Shown here: in pieces, positions 26,885 to 35,269 of the stretch
Layout: each line of letters begins with the position of its first letter
How positions within the stretch are numbered: position 1 is the stretch's first letter
Assembly: GCF_014203605.1 (NCBI RefSeq)
Contig: NZ_JACHJJ010000019.1
Span: 62,001 to 126,000 of the forward strand
DNA length: 64,000 nt
Direction: 5' to 3'
DNA from: Thiemannella venezuelensis
Lineage (GTDB): Bacteria; Actinomycetota; Actinomycetes; Streptosporangiales; Streptosporangiaceae
Made by a program: the position numbers and the translations under genes
Notes under the pieces: model-generated
The model's input: the letters and a program-made list of their open reading frames with translations, nothing else
Database searches by the model: none
Told to the model about the DNA's origin: nothing

Positions 26885-28023
26885 TGCTGCGCCGCGACCT
26901 CGGTCGCGAGCCTGGTGAACTTGACCGAGTCCTCGCCCAGGTCGATGATCGACTCACCCTGGAGCAGCTGCGACGGGGTCATCTGCAGCGAGGGCATGCT
27001 GGCCTTCAGCTCGGGGTCGACCAGGTCCATCGCGGCCTTGTTCGGCACGCCGTACAGGATGTTCTCCGCGGCCCAGCCGTGGACCTTCGGGTCCAGGATG
27101 TAGTTGATGAAGGCGTGCGCCGCCTCCTTGTTCTTGGAGGACTTCAGCACCACCATCGTGTCCACCCAGAGGTCGCTGCCCTCCTTGGGGATCACGAAGT
27201 CGATGTTCTTCTCGCCGGCCGGGCACCAGCCGTCCCACGCCTCGACCATGACGGCCTCGCCCTTCTTCAGGCGATCGCGGAAGGTCGTGTCGTCGTAGGC
27301 CAGCAGGTTCGGCTTGGCGGCCAGCAGCTTCTCCTTGACCTTGGCGATCTCCTCGTCGCTGCGGGTGTTGACCGAGTAGCCGAGCGCCTTGATGGCGGGC
27401 AGGGCCAGCCAGCGCTCGGTGATCATCATGGTGACCTTCTTCTTGGCCTCGGCCGGCGGGCTGAGCAGGTCGTTCCAGCTGGTCGGCGGCGTCTTCAGCA
27501 GGTCGGTGCGGTAGCAGATGCCGGTCGTGCCCCAGGTGTAGGGGACGGAGAAGACGTTGCCCTTGTCGTAGGAGAGCTCCTTGGCCTCGGGGAAGAGGTT
27601 GGCCAGGTTCGGGACCAGCTCGGGGTGGATCGGCTCCAGCAGCCCGGCCTCGTTGAGTGCCTGGGCGTACTGCCCGGAGACGAAGGCGACGTCGAGACCG
27701 GTGTCGGTGCCGGAGGTCAGCTTCGCCATGATCTCTTCGTTGTTGGCGTGCAGCGTGACCTTCAGCTCGGTCTTGAGCTTCTCCTTGACCTGCTGCGGAA
27801 GCTCCTTGGGCGTGTAGCCCTCCCAGACCGAGATGGCGAGGCTCTGCTTGGACAGGTCGGCGTTCGGGTCGAGCTGCGCGGAGGTCGCACCGGCGGCGGG
27901 CGCCGCGGGGTCGGCGGACGTTGCGGGATCGGCGGCCTCTCCGCCGCACGCCGAGACCGCGAGCGCGAGACCGGCGGCCAGAGCGGCAGCCGGAAGACGA
28001 CGGGCGTACCGGGAACGAGACAC
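26881..28023 (-). CDS. potD: Polyamine-type ABC substrate-binding lipoprotein (PotD/PotF-like)
   Basis: Predicted 380 residues. Signal peptide with lipobox LAVSACGG, an Ala/Pro linker, then a spermidine/putrescine-binding fold (SLAISVWEGYTPKELPQQV, YTWGTTGICYRTDLL, VDTMVVLKSSKNKEAAHAFI). The GTG at 28023 follows AAGGAGTAGCGGCC. First gene of the importer operon. The ligand is inferred from family only; opines or thiamine are alternatives in this superfamily. Confidence 0.89.
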   Translation of the reverse strand: MSRSRYARRLPAAALAAGLALAVSACGGEAADPATSADPAAPAAGATSAQLDPNADLSKQSLAISVWEGYTPKELPQQVKEKLKTELKVTLHANNEEIMAKLTSGTDTGLDVAFVSGQYAQALNEAGLLEPIHPELVPNLANLFPEAKELSYDKGNVFSVPYTWGTTGICYRTDLLKTPPTSWNDLLSPPAEAKKKVTMMITERWLALPAIKALGYSVNTRSDEEIAKVKEKLLAAKPNLLAYDDTTFRDRLKKGEAVMVEAWDGWCPAGEKNIDFVIPKEGSDLWVDTMVVLKSSKNKEAAHAFINYILDPKVHGWAAENILYGVPNKAAMDLVDPELKASMPSLQMTPSQLLQGESIIDLGEDSVKFTRLATEVAAQQ

Positions 28024-28164
28024 GGCCGCTACTCCTTCAAAATTCAGATTTATAGGATGGTCGGGTCGTTACGGACACGACAGACCAAAGCAGGAGTGTT
28101 GCAGGCAACATCAACATCGGCAACACTTTTCACGACATCGTCACATGGAAGTTCGATTCGATTC

Positions 28165-29355
28165 TTGAACCGACGTTCAACATGGGAGCGGCTCACCGCC
28201 GCACCGCGTGCGGGCGACGGCCGTACGGCCGAGCTCCTCGGCCTGCTCGGCACCGCCCTGACCTCGGAGATCCCCTCTCCCTACGCCGTCAGGACCTTCC
28301 ACGACCTCCCCTCGCCGCCCCCCGGAGCGGTCGAGCGCGGCTTCGACGCGGACCAGACCAACCACTCCGTGGTCGTCGGCGAGGCCCTCGTCGTCAAGTG
28401 GCTCACCCCGCCCGCCCCGCTCCCCCACCCGGCGCCCGAGATGTTCGCCCACCTGACCGAGGCCGGATTCACCGCCACGGCGACGCCGTACGCGGCGCTC
28501 TCCCGCGGCGGGGAGCTCCTCGCCCTGGTGACCGCCTACCTGCCGGACGCCCGCGACGGCTGGGAGTGGTGCGTGGACGAGGCCGCGGCCGGCCGTACGG
28601 CCTTCGCCGGCGACCTGGGCGTGCTCACCGCCGACCTGCACGTCGCCCTCGCCACCCCCTCGGCGGTCTTCCCCGACCCGGTACGGCTCTCGCCCGCCCT
28701 CCCTCCCGGCGGGAGGGAGCGGCCGCCCGCCCGCGACCCGCGCAGCGGCCGGGCTCCGCGGGGCGACGGTCCGGGGGGCGGCCCGGACGCCCGCCCGCCG
28801 AGCCCCTGGTCCGTCCGCGCCGAGGCCGCGCTGCGCGAGGCGCTGGAACTGACCGGCGGCGAGGACGGCGAATGGCTGGCCGCCCGCGCGCACCTCCTGG
28901 CGGAGCGGTTCCGCGTCCTGGCGGACCATGACGCGACGCCGCTCATCCGCATCCACGGAGACCTGCACGTCGGCCAGATCCTCCGCTGGCGGGACGGGTA
29001 CGCGGTCATCGACTTCGACGGCAACCCGACGGTCTCCGACACCGACCTCTTCCAGCCGGCCGCCCGCGACCTCGCACAGCTCTCCACCAGCCTGGAGCAC
29101 GCCGGCCAGGTCGCGATCAGGCGCCGGGGCGCCGATCCCGACCGGATCGCGCAGTGGGCGGTGCAGGCGACCCGCTCCCTGGAGGACGCCTACCTGGAGC
29201 GCCTGCACGAGCGAGGGCACCCCCACCTGCTCCACGGCGGGCTGCTGCGGGCCTTCGCGGCCGAGCAGGAGTGCCGCGAGCTGATCTACGCCGCCAGGCA
29301 CCTGCCCCGCTGGCGCTACGCCCCCATGGGCGTATTGCGCTCCTGGTACGCCTGA
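28165..29355 (+). CDS. Glucosamine kinase-like / maltokinase-fold sugar kinase
   Basis: The catalytic part reads IRIHGDLHVGQILRWRDGYA followed by VIDFDGNP, the catalytic and metal-binding loops of the maltokinase/aminoglycoside-phosphotransferase fold. The C-terminus (CRELIYAARHLPRWRYAP) matches the actinobacterial glucosamine kinase family. The next gene is a SIS-domain aminosugar enzyme, as known for that family. The start is uncertain: TTG at 28165 gives 396 residues, GTG at 28096 is in frame, and no ATG is available. A ~45-residue Pro/Gly/Arg insertion (around 28690-28805) interrupts the middle. Product: aminosugar 6-phosphate. Confidence 0.78.
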   Translation: MNRRSTWERLTAAPRAGDGRTAELLGLLGTALTSEIPSPYAVRTFHDLPSPPPGAVERGFDADQTNHSVVVGEALVVKWLTPPAPLPHPAPEMFAHLTEAGFTATATPYAALSRGGELLALVTAYLPDARDGWEWCVDEAAAGRTAFAGDLGVLTADLHVALATPSAVFPDPVRLSPALPPGGRERPPARDPRSGRAPRGDGPGGGPDARPPSPWSVRAEAALREALELTGGEDGEWLAARAHLLAERFRVLADHDATPLIRIHGDLHVGQILRWRDGYAVIDFDGNPTVSDTDLFQPAARDLAQLSTSLEHAGQVAIRRRGADPDRIAQWAVQATRSLEDAYLERLHERGHPHLLHGGLLRAFAAEQECRELIYAARHLPRWRYAPMGVLRSWYA

Positions 29356-29447
29356 CCCCCGCCCGCCGCCTCCCCGCACCCCACCGGACCGCCCCCGGGC
29401 GCACCCGCATAGCCTGCTCCGGCACGCCGCGACGACAAGGAGAACAC

Positions 29448-30401
29448 GTGGACCCCGAGCTGTACCTCGCCGACCTGGAGGCAAAGCCGGAGGCGCTGGC
29501 CCGGCTGGCGGACTCCCTGGAGGCCGCGGACCCGTTCGAGGCCGTCCCCTCCGGAATCCGGCGGGTGGTCCTCCTCGGCATGGGCAGCTCCCGCTACGCC
29601 GCCCGGGTGGCCGCCCTCGGCCTGCGCGCGGCCGGGTTCGACGCGGTCGCCGAGTACGCCTCCGCCACGGCCTCCTACCCGGCGACCCCGGACACCCTCG
29701 TCGTCGCCGTCTCCGCCACCGGCGGCAGCCGCGAGACCCTCGACGCGGTCGCCCGCTACCGCGGCCGGGCCCCCGTGGCCGCCCTGACCAACCGGCCCGG
29801 CTCGCCGATCACCGAGGGCGCGGACCTGGTGGTCCCGATGCTCGCCGGGGAGGAGCGCGGCGGCGTCGCCTGCCGGACCTTCCAGCACACGGCGGCCCTG
29901 CTCATGGCCCTGCGCAACCGCCTCACCGGCACCGACACCGACGTGCCCGCGCTGCTGCGCCGCACCGCCGAGGCCACCGGCGACCTGCTGGACCGGCGCG
30001 GCGAGTGGCTCCAGGAGGCGGCGAGGCTGCTCGACGGCCCCCACGGCGTCTACACCGTCGCCCCCGCCGAGCACCTGTCCTCGGCCGAGCAGTCGGCGCT
30101 GATGTTCCGCGAGGGCCCCCGCAGGGCCGCCACCGCCTGCGAGACCGGCGACTGGTCGCACGTCGACGTCTACCTCACCAAGACCCTCGACTACCGCGCC
30201 CTGGTCTTCCCCGGCTCCCGCTACGACGAGCAGGCCATGGACTGGATCCGGCAGCGGGGCTCCACCGTCCTGACCGTCGGCGGCGAGCTCCCCGGCGCCA
30301 AGGCCGCCGTCCGCTACCTCCACGACGACGACCCCGAGGTGTCCCTGCTCACCGAGACCCTCGTCGCCGAACTCGTCGCCGCCCGCTGGTGGCTCGGGTA
30401 G
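29448..30401 (+). CDS. Double SIS-domain sugar isomerase/deaminase-like protein
   Basis: Predicted 317 residues from a GTG with AAGGAGAACAC upstream. Two SIS domains are visible: VVLLGMGSSRYAARVAALGL with SATGGSRETLDAV in the first half, and EHLSSAEQSALMFREGPRRA in the second. The arrangement resembles the isomerase half of GlmS and AgaS/FrlB-type aldose-ketose isomerases or deaminases. No glutaminase domain is present. With the kinase upstream it could convert glucosamine-6-phosphate to fructose-6-phosphate (inference). Confidence 0.82.
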   Translation: MDPELYLADLEAKPEALARLADSLEAADPFEAVPSGIRRVVLLGMGSSRYAARVAALGLRAAGFDAVAEYASATASYPATPDTLVVAVSATGGSRETLDAVARYRGRAPVAALTNRPGSPITEGADLVVPMLAGEERGGVACRTFQHTAALLMALRNRLTGTDTDVPALLRRTAEATGDLLDRRGEWLQEAARLLDGPHGVYTVAPAEHLSSAEQSALMFREGPRRAATACETGDWSHVDVYLTKTLDYRALVFPGSRYDEQAMDWIRQRGSTVLTVGGELPGAKAAVRYLHDDDPEVSLLTETLVAELVAARWWLG

Positions 30402-30617
30402 CCCCCGGCGGACGGGCGTACGGCCGGGCCCGTCCGGGATCCGACCGGTTCGCCAGGTTTTCTCACCTGCCCGGGTCGTCGGCCGATGAGGAGAGCCCGG
30501 AGCCGACGGTCTCATGCGGGTCTCTCGCCTGACCGCGCCGTCGGCCGCCACCGGCCCGCCGGGCGGTCACCCCTGGGGACCGGCCGGCTGCCGGGACACA
30601 CGGCTAGGAGAAACCCG

Positions 30618-32978
30618 ATGAACCCGTCTTCGCCCGCGGCGGCGGCCCGCAGGGGCGTCCGTCCCCATGCCTGGCTGGGCTTCCTGCTCCTGGGGAGCGT
30701 TCTGACGGCGGCCGCCTCGCTCGCCACCGGCCGGTTGCCGATGGTGGAGGTGCTGTTCTGGGCGACGGGGCAGGGTGCCGCGGCGCTGGCCATCTTCGCC
30801 GGCACCCGCCGCCACGGCCTGGCCCGGTCGCGGCCGTGGCGGCTGATGCGCATGGCCGTCGTGGTCGCCTGGACGGCCACCACGCTGGTCTGGGGCCTCG
30901 GCGGCGTGTGGCTGGGCAGTCCCGAGCTGCTGGAGCTGTACCGGATCGGCACCCTTGCCGCCTACGGCCTGTCGCTGACCGCGTTGATCTCGCTGAACCT
31001 GCAGACCAGCGGCTCCCGCTGGGCGGGCCTGCTGGACGGCGGCATCATCAGCGTCGGCGCGGCCATGCCGCTGTGGACCTTCCTCATCGACCCGGCGATC
31101 GACCAGAGCGGCCGCCTGAGCACCGGGCTGGTCTTCGCGCTGGTCCCGCCGGTCATCGACCTGTTCGTCTTCGGCGTCATCACCCGCATGATCCTCGACA
31201 GCAGCCGGGCGCCGTGGCTGAACCTGCTGAGCGTCTCCTACCTCGTCCTGTTCGCCGCCGACGGCGCCTACCTGCTCGACCAGGTCGCCGGCCGCCCGGC
31301 CGGCCCTCTCACCACGGCCGGCTGGCTGGGCTGGTCGGCGCTGATCGGGGCCGCGGCGCTGCACCCCAGCATGGCCGCCGCGGGCCGGATCCGGCCCGCG
31401 GCCGCCACCGGCCGGAACCGCGTCCTGGTCTTCCTGGCGCTGGCGCTGCTCAGCCCGGCGGCCTCCATCCTGGGCGGGTGGCTGAAGAGCGACGTCTCCT
31501 CGCACAGCGACCTGGTGATCACGGTGCTGACCCTGATCCTGGCCGTCCTGCTGGTCCTGCGGCTGAGCGTGGTGACCGGAGTCGCCGAGACCCAGGCCGC
31601 CGACCTGCGCGACGCCCTGCACCAGCAGGACGTCCTGCAGCGCAGCCTGGCCCACCGCGCCTGCCACGACCCGCTGACCGGTCTGGGCAACCGGGCCCTG
31701 CTGGGCGAGGCCCTGCAGGGCGCCGTCGCCGACCACCTCGCGCACCCCGGCAGGCCCGCGCCCGCGCTGCTGCTGCTGGACCTGGACGGGTTCAAGGACG
31801 TCAACGACACCTACGGCCACCCCGTCGGCGACGAGCTGCTGACCGTCGTGGCCCGCCGCCTGCGCGCGCTGACCGCCGACGGGCAGGTCCTGGCCCGGCT
31901 CGGCGGTGACGAGTTCGCCCTCGTGCTGCCCGCCGGCCCGGGTTCCTCCACCGCCCACGCCCTGGCCCTGGCCGAGCAGGTGCTGGCCGCGGTGCGCGCC
32001 CCCTACGCCGTCGACGGCCGCGAGCTGTACGTGACCACCAGCGTCGGCGTGCTGGCCGAGGCCTCCCTGACCACGGCCAGCGACGCCCTGCGCGACGCCG
32101 ACCTGGCCCTGTACGCCGCCAAGGCCGCCGGCAAGAGCCAGATCGCCGTCTTCGACTACACCCTGCGCGCCGAGCGCCTGCACCACGCCGAGATCGCCGC
32201 CGGCCTGCGCCAGGCCCTGGCCCGCGACGAGCTCACCCTGAACTACCAGCCCGTCGTCGACCTGACCACCGGCGCCATCCACGCCGTCGAGGCCCTGCTG
32301 CGCTGGACCCCCACCGACGGCCGCCCCGTCCCCCCCGACGTGTTCATCCCCGTCGCCGAGGACACCGGCCTGATCGTCGACATCGGCCGCTGGGCCCTGG
32401 AACGGGCCTGCGCCGACGCCAAGCGGTGGCACGAACGCCACGGCATCGCCGTCACCGTCAACGTCTCCGGCCGCCAGCTGCGCGAGCGCACCTTCCGGGA
32501 GACGGTCCTGGAGATCCTGACCCGCCACGCGCTGCCCCGCAACGCGCTGACGCTGGAGGTGACCGAGAGCATGCTGCTGGCCACCAGCCCGGCCGAGACC
32601 CAGCGCATCGTGGACGTCCTGGCCGACCTGCGCGCCCACGGAGTGCGCATCGCGCTGGACGACTTCGGCACCGGATACTCCTCGCTGGCCTACCTGCGCA
32701 CCCTGCCGGTCGACATCCTCAAGATCGACCGCTCCTTCACCGCCCCGCTCACCGGCACCGACCACCACCAGGCCCGCGCCTTCACCAAGGCCATCGTGGA
32801 ACTGGCCGCCAGCCTGGAGCTGCGCACCGTCGTCGAGGGCGTCGAATCCCGCGAGCAGGCCGGCGTGCTGCAGCAGATGGGCTGCCCGCTGGCCCAGGGC
32901 TACCTGTTCTCCCCGCCCATCTCCTCGGGAGAGGTCGACGATCTGCTGCAGGTCACCCCGTGGCGGCACGCCGCCTGA
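30618..32978 (+). CDS. Membrane-bound GGDEF-EAL cyclic-di-GMP enzyme
   Basis: Predicted 786 residues from the ATG at 30618 (GGAG seven bases upstream). The first ~320 residues contain about eight or nine hydrophobic helices, a MASE-like sensor. The GGDEF domain has intact LARLGGDEFALVLP near residue 435; the RxxD inhibitory site position is not conserved. The EAL domain (about 520-780) has AVEALLRW, VTESMLLATSP and DDFGTGYSSLAYLRTLPVDI, so phosphodiesterase residues look intact. It could act as a bifunctional cyclase/phosphodiesterase. It appears monocistronic. Confidence 0.92.
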   Translation: MNPSSPAAAARRGVRPHAWLGFLLLGSVLTAAASLATGRLPMVEVLFWATGQGAAALAIFAGTRRHGLARSRPWRLMRMAVVVAWTATTLVWGLGGVWLGSPELLELYRIGTLAAYGLSLTALISLNLQTSGSRWAGLLDGGIISVGAAMPLWTFLIDPAIDQSGRLSTGLVFALVPPVIDLFVFGVITRMILDSSRAPWLNLLSVSYLVLFAADGAYLLDQVAGRPAGPLTTAGWLGWSALIGAAALHPSMAAAGRIRPAAATGRNRVLVFLALALLSPAASILGGWLKSDVSSHSDLVITVLTLILAVLLVLRLSVVTGVAETQAADLRDALHQQDVLQRSLAHRACHDPLTGLGNRALLGEALQGAVADHLAHPGRPAPALLLLDLDGFKDVNDTYGHPVGDELLTVVARRLRALTADGQVLARLGGDEFALVLPAGPGSSTAHALALAEQVLAAVRAPYAVDGRELYVTTSVGVLAEASLTTASDALRDADLALYAAKAAGKSQIAVFDYTLRAERLHHAEIAAGLRQALARDELTLNYQPVVDLTTGAIHAVEALLRWTPTDGRPVPPDVFIPVAEDTGLIVDIGRWALERACADAKRWHERHGIAVTVNVSGRQLRERTFRETVLEILTRHALPRNALTLEVTESMLLATSPAETQRIVDVLADLRAHGVRIALDDFGTGYSSLAYLRTLPVDILKIDRSFTAPLTGTDHHQARAFTKAIVELAASLELRTVVEGVESREQAGVLQQMGCPLAQGYLFSPPISSGEVDDLLQVTPWRHAA

Positions 32979-32982
32979 TCCG

Positions 32983-33163
32983 CCCCTCTCCGCCGCGCTG
33001 AGCGAGATCGCCGCCGCGGTCGGCTCCGGTTCGGAATCCGCATTCCAACGCCTTCAAGGGCGGGTACGGCACGGCCCCCGGCAGATACCGCCGCCTGGAC
33101 CGCCCGCCCACGGACCGGGCCGCGGCGGGCGCCGGAGCCCGGGAGCCCGTCGGCGGACCCTAG
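32983..33163 (+). pseudogene. Frameshifted C-terminal remnant of an AraC-family regulator
   Basis: The plus strand reads LSEIAAAVGSGSESAFQR in one frame (32998 onward), then shifts by +1 at about 33050 to AFKGGYGTAPGRYRRLDRP and continues to a TAG at 33161. Together these reproduce the second helix-turn-helix and tail of AraC regulators (IAAxVGYGSESAFxRAFKRxYGxAPGRYRR). Only the last ~35 conserved residues survive, with a frameshift and no start. It sits between the GGDEF-EAL gene and the convergent pentapeptide gene, and its stop overlaps that gene's stop. Confidence 0.8.
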
Positions 33164-33843
33164 TCCTCGACGGTGATGCCCATCGCGCCCGCCAGGCTGT
33201 AGACCAACCCCTGGGCGTCCCGGCTTTTGACGATCGCGCCCCTGAGACCGGTCACGCCGTTGATCCTCAGCAGCGTGCAGTCGGCGAACCGGGCGCCCTC
33301 CATCCGGGCGCTTGAGAACCGGGCGCCGGTCAGGTCGCAGCGCTCGAACCGGACCCCTCTCAGATCCGCGTTCTGGAAGTCCGCCTCCGGCATGACGCAG
33401 TCCCGGAAGACGACGTCCTTGAAGGTCGAGAACCTGAAGCCCGCCAGGTCCGCGCGGCAGCCGTCGAACAGCACGTCCCGTAATGCGCACCCCGACCAGG
33501 ACATGCCGGTCAACCGGCTCGCGGAGACCCGGGCACGGTGCATCGCCGAGGTCCTGGCGACCATGTTCGACAGGTCGCAGCGTTCCAGTTCCACATCGGA
33601 GAAACCCGCCCGGTGCAGCTCCGTACCGGACAGTCCCGTGTCGGTGAAACGGCAGCCTTCGAAATCGGCCGCCTCCGCCTGCCGGGACGACATGTCCAGG
33701 CCCCTGAACTCAAGCGACCGGTACGTCCCGTCATCGTCGAGGTCATGCTCGGGAGCCCTCGCCGCGGAGAGCGACGAGGGCAGCTTGGGCGCGACCGGCT
33801 CCTTCACCCGGGGCGACTGGACACGAGGAGCGCGAGGAGGCAT
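33160..33843 (-). CDS. Pentapeptide-repeat protein
   Basis: Predicted 227 residues. From about residue 45 to 195 the A(D/N)LxX periodicity forms a right-handed beta helix (examples ADFEGCRFTDTGLSGTELHR and ADFQNADLRGVRFERCDLTG), with frequent F or L at the central position. The N-terminus is a Pro/Arg-rich leader; there is no signal peptide. Some family members protect gyrase (Qnr, MfpA) but many are of unknown role. It lacks the very regular coil spacing of MfpA, so I do not assign that function. Confidence 0.85.
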   Translation of the reverse strand: MPPRAPRVQSPRVKEPVAPKLPSSLSAARAPEHDLDDDGTYRSLEFRGLDMSSRQAEAADFEGCRFTDTGLSGTELHRAGFSDVELERCDLSNMVARTSAMHRARVSASRLTGMSWSGCALRDVLFDGCRADLAGFRFSTFKDVVFRDCVMPEADFQNADLRGVRFERCDLTGARFSSARMEGARFADCTLLRINGVTGLRGAIVKSRDAQGLVYSLAGAMGITVED

Positions 33844-33901
33844 GAAGAGAGACTAAGTCCCGGGGTGGGGGCGGGTGGTGACGCCCTGCGGTGCTCAGCC
33901 G

Positions 33902-33996
33902 TGCGCTCCTTCCCGCCACCGATGGCCGCCCGGCGACGGCGGCCCGCCCTGCGCTCCTTCCGGCCAGCATGGCCGCCAGGCGACGGCGAGCAGCCC
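33902..33996. repeat. Two-copy ~48-bp imperfect direct repeat
   Basis: Copies at 33902-33949 and 33950-33996, each starting TGCGCTCCTTCC and containing ATGGCCGCC and GGCGACGGC. They lie directly adjacent in the otherwise gene-free stretch 33844-34211 between the pentapeptide gene and the Uma2 gene. I see no supported coding frame in that 368-bp gap. Confidence 0.7.
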
Positions 33997-34211
33997 TGCA
34001 CCGGACCCGCACTGATTGCTTCGGCGTCGGCGGGAACGCGGGAGGATACCGAAAGGGTCGCATCTACGGTCCGCACCCGGTGCGGCGGTGCCACGACCAT
34101 GAACCCGGCAGAAGCCCCCACCGAAGCACGACCCCGATCAACGTCACAGACGGCGCAGGTCACCGGTCGGTACGGCCCCCTGATCGGCCTGCGGGACCGC
34201 CCTCGGCGATT

Positions 34212-34754
34212 TCAGCGAGCGCCCGGGTAGCCGTCCGTGTCGATCGTCAGCATCACGGGCTCAGGAAGGGTGAACGGCTTGCCGAAGTTGCTGACGCTCT
34301 CGCGGGTGTAGCGGTTGACGTCGGGCTCGCTGAAGACCCGTACGGTCTCGCACCTTCTGTCGATGATCACGTAGATGGGAATCTCCATCGAGGCGTACAT
34401 CTCGGGCTTGTCGCCGTAATCCTCGGAGCGGGTGTTCTTCGAGACGACCTCGATGACGGCGGCGACGATCTCCTTGCGGACCGGGTTCTCGTCATCGGCG
34501 AGGCTGCGAGCCGGGATGATCACGATGTCGGGCTGCGGGCCACGGTGGTCACCGGGGGTTCCGACCCCCATGTCGGGCAACGCCCACCATTCTCCGGACG
34601 GGATCTGCCGGATCGTCTCGCTGACGATCAGATTGTGGAAGGCGGACGCCGACGCCTGCATCACGATCTTCCCGGAGTACCATTCGACCTTGTAGCCGTC
34701 ACGCTCCGCCGCCTGGGCGAGGAGTTCGCTGAACGTCTTCGACTCATCCGACAT
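34212..34754 (-). CDS. Uma2-family (DUF820) PD-(D/E)XK nuclease-like protein
   Basis: Predicted 180 residues. The core QPDIVIIPARS followed by AAVIEVVSKNTRSEDYGDK gives the D...E-x-K residues of the restriction-endonuclease-like fold, and IPIYVIIDRRCETVRVF is the usual following strand pair. Uma2 proteins are abundant in actinobacteria and cyanobacteria; their biological role is poorly known. It stands alone, 104 bp downstream of the reduced conservon 3 and on the same strand, in the position where cvnD would be expected. Confidence 0.86.
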   Translation of the reverse strand: MSDESKTFSELLAQAAERDGYKVEWYSGKIVMQASASAFHNLIVSETIRQIPSGEWWALPDMGVGTPGDHRGPQPDIVIIPARSLADDENPVRKEIVAAVIEVVSKNTRSEDYGDKPEMYASMEIPIYVIIDRRCETVRVFSEPDVNRYTRESVSNFGKPFTLPEPVMLTIDTDGYPGAR

Positions 34755-34858
34755 CCCACTGCCTCCTTCGCTTCGCCGGGGTGGGCTTCTCCACTCGAAA
34801 TCTTATTCTCCCGAGCGACCTCCCGGCGGCGCGTCGGCTCCCGTCAGCGCCGAGGGAG

Positions 34859-35266
34859 TCACAGGCGGCGCAGGCCGCTGAGGACGCGTTCGAGGAGGCC
34901 GAGCTCGGGGCCGTTCTCGCGGACCTGGGGATGGTAGACGCGGACCAGGCCCTCGGCCTCCATGTCGGAGACCAGGACCCGGGCGACGCCGAGCGGGACG
35001 CCGAGGAGGGCGGAGATCTCGGCGACCGAGCGGACCTGGCGGCACAGCTCGCTGATCGCGCGGTACTCGCGGGTGAAGGACATGCCGAGGCCGCCGGAGG
35101 TCGCCGAGGAGACCAGCGCCTCCATCGCGAGCTGCCTGCGCGGCGCGGTCCTGCCGCCGGTGACGGCGTACATCCGCACCAGCGAGCTCTCCTCTTCCTC
35201 CTGTCGCGGCTCCCCGTACGGCGCGCCGTACCCGGGCGGCGGGTCGTTCCAGTAGGGGCCCGCCAT
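34859..35266 (-). CDS. cvnC: Conservon 3 DUF742 protein CvnC (locus lacks B and D)
   Basis: Predicted 135 residues with an acidic leader (GEPRQEEEESS), the DUF742 core (VRMYAVTGGRTAPRRQLAME, then SVAEISALLGVPLGVARVLV) and tail LLERVLSGLRRL. Unlike conservons 1, 2 and 4, no GTPase gene follows, and the codons for the tail (GAA CGC GTC CTC AGC GGC) carry neither an AAAGGG ribosome site nor a GTG start. It starts three bases after the cvnA stop, with no roadblock gene between. Confidence 0.92.
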   Translation of the reverse strand: MAGPYWNDPPPGYGAPYGEPRQEEEESSLVRMYAVTGGRTAPRRQLAMEALVSSATSGGLGMSFTREYRAISELCRQVRSVAEISALLGVPLGVARVLVSDMEAEGLVRVYHPQVRENGPELGLLERVLSGLRRL

Positions 35267-35269
35267 GGC

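Noticed and set aside
30402-30617. Possible cyclic-di-GMP riboswitch before the GGDEF-EAL gene
   Set aside because: No GEMM-type conserved core was seen; only ordinary GC-rich sequence and a ribosome site.
30567-32969. An 800-residue open frame antisense to the GGDEF-EAL gene
   Set aside because: It is a high-GC shadow: composition is dominated by Gly, Gln, Asp and Val with no domain, while the plus strand shows intact GGDEF and EAL motifs.
33160-33843. Assignment of the pentapeptide protein as a gyrase-protecting Qnr/MfpA
   Set aside because: Repeat regularity and flanking context do not support it beyond general fold.
33891-34211. Open frames in the gap between the pentapeptide and Uma2 genes
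   Set aside because: Products are low-complexity Arg/Ala/Pro and driven by the 48-bp repeat; no start or motif supports a gene.
34212-34754. Uma2 gene as a diverged CvnD
   Set aside because: It has no P-loop; the conserved D, E and K pattern is that of a nuclease fold.
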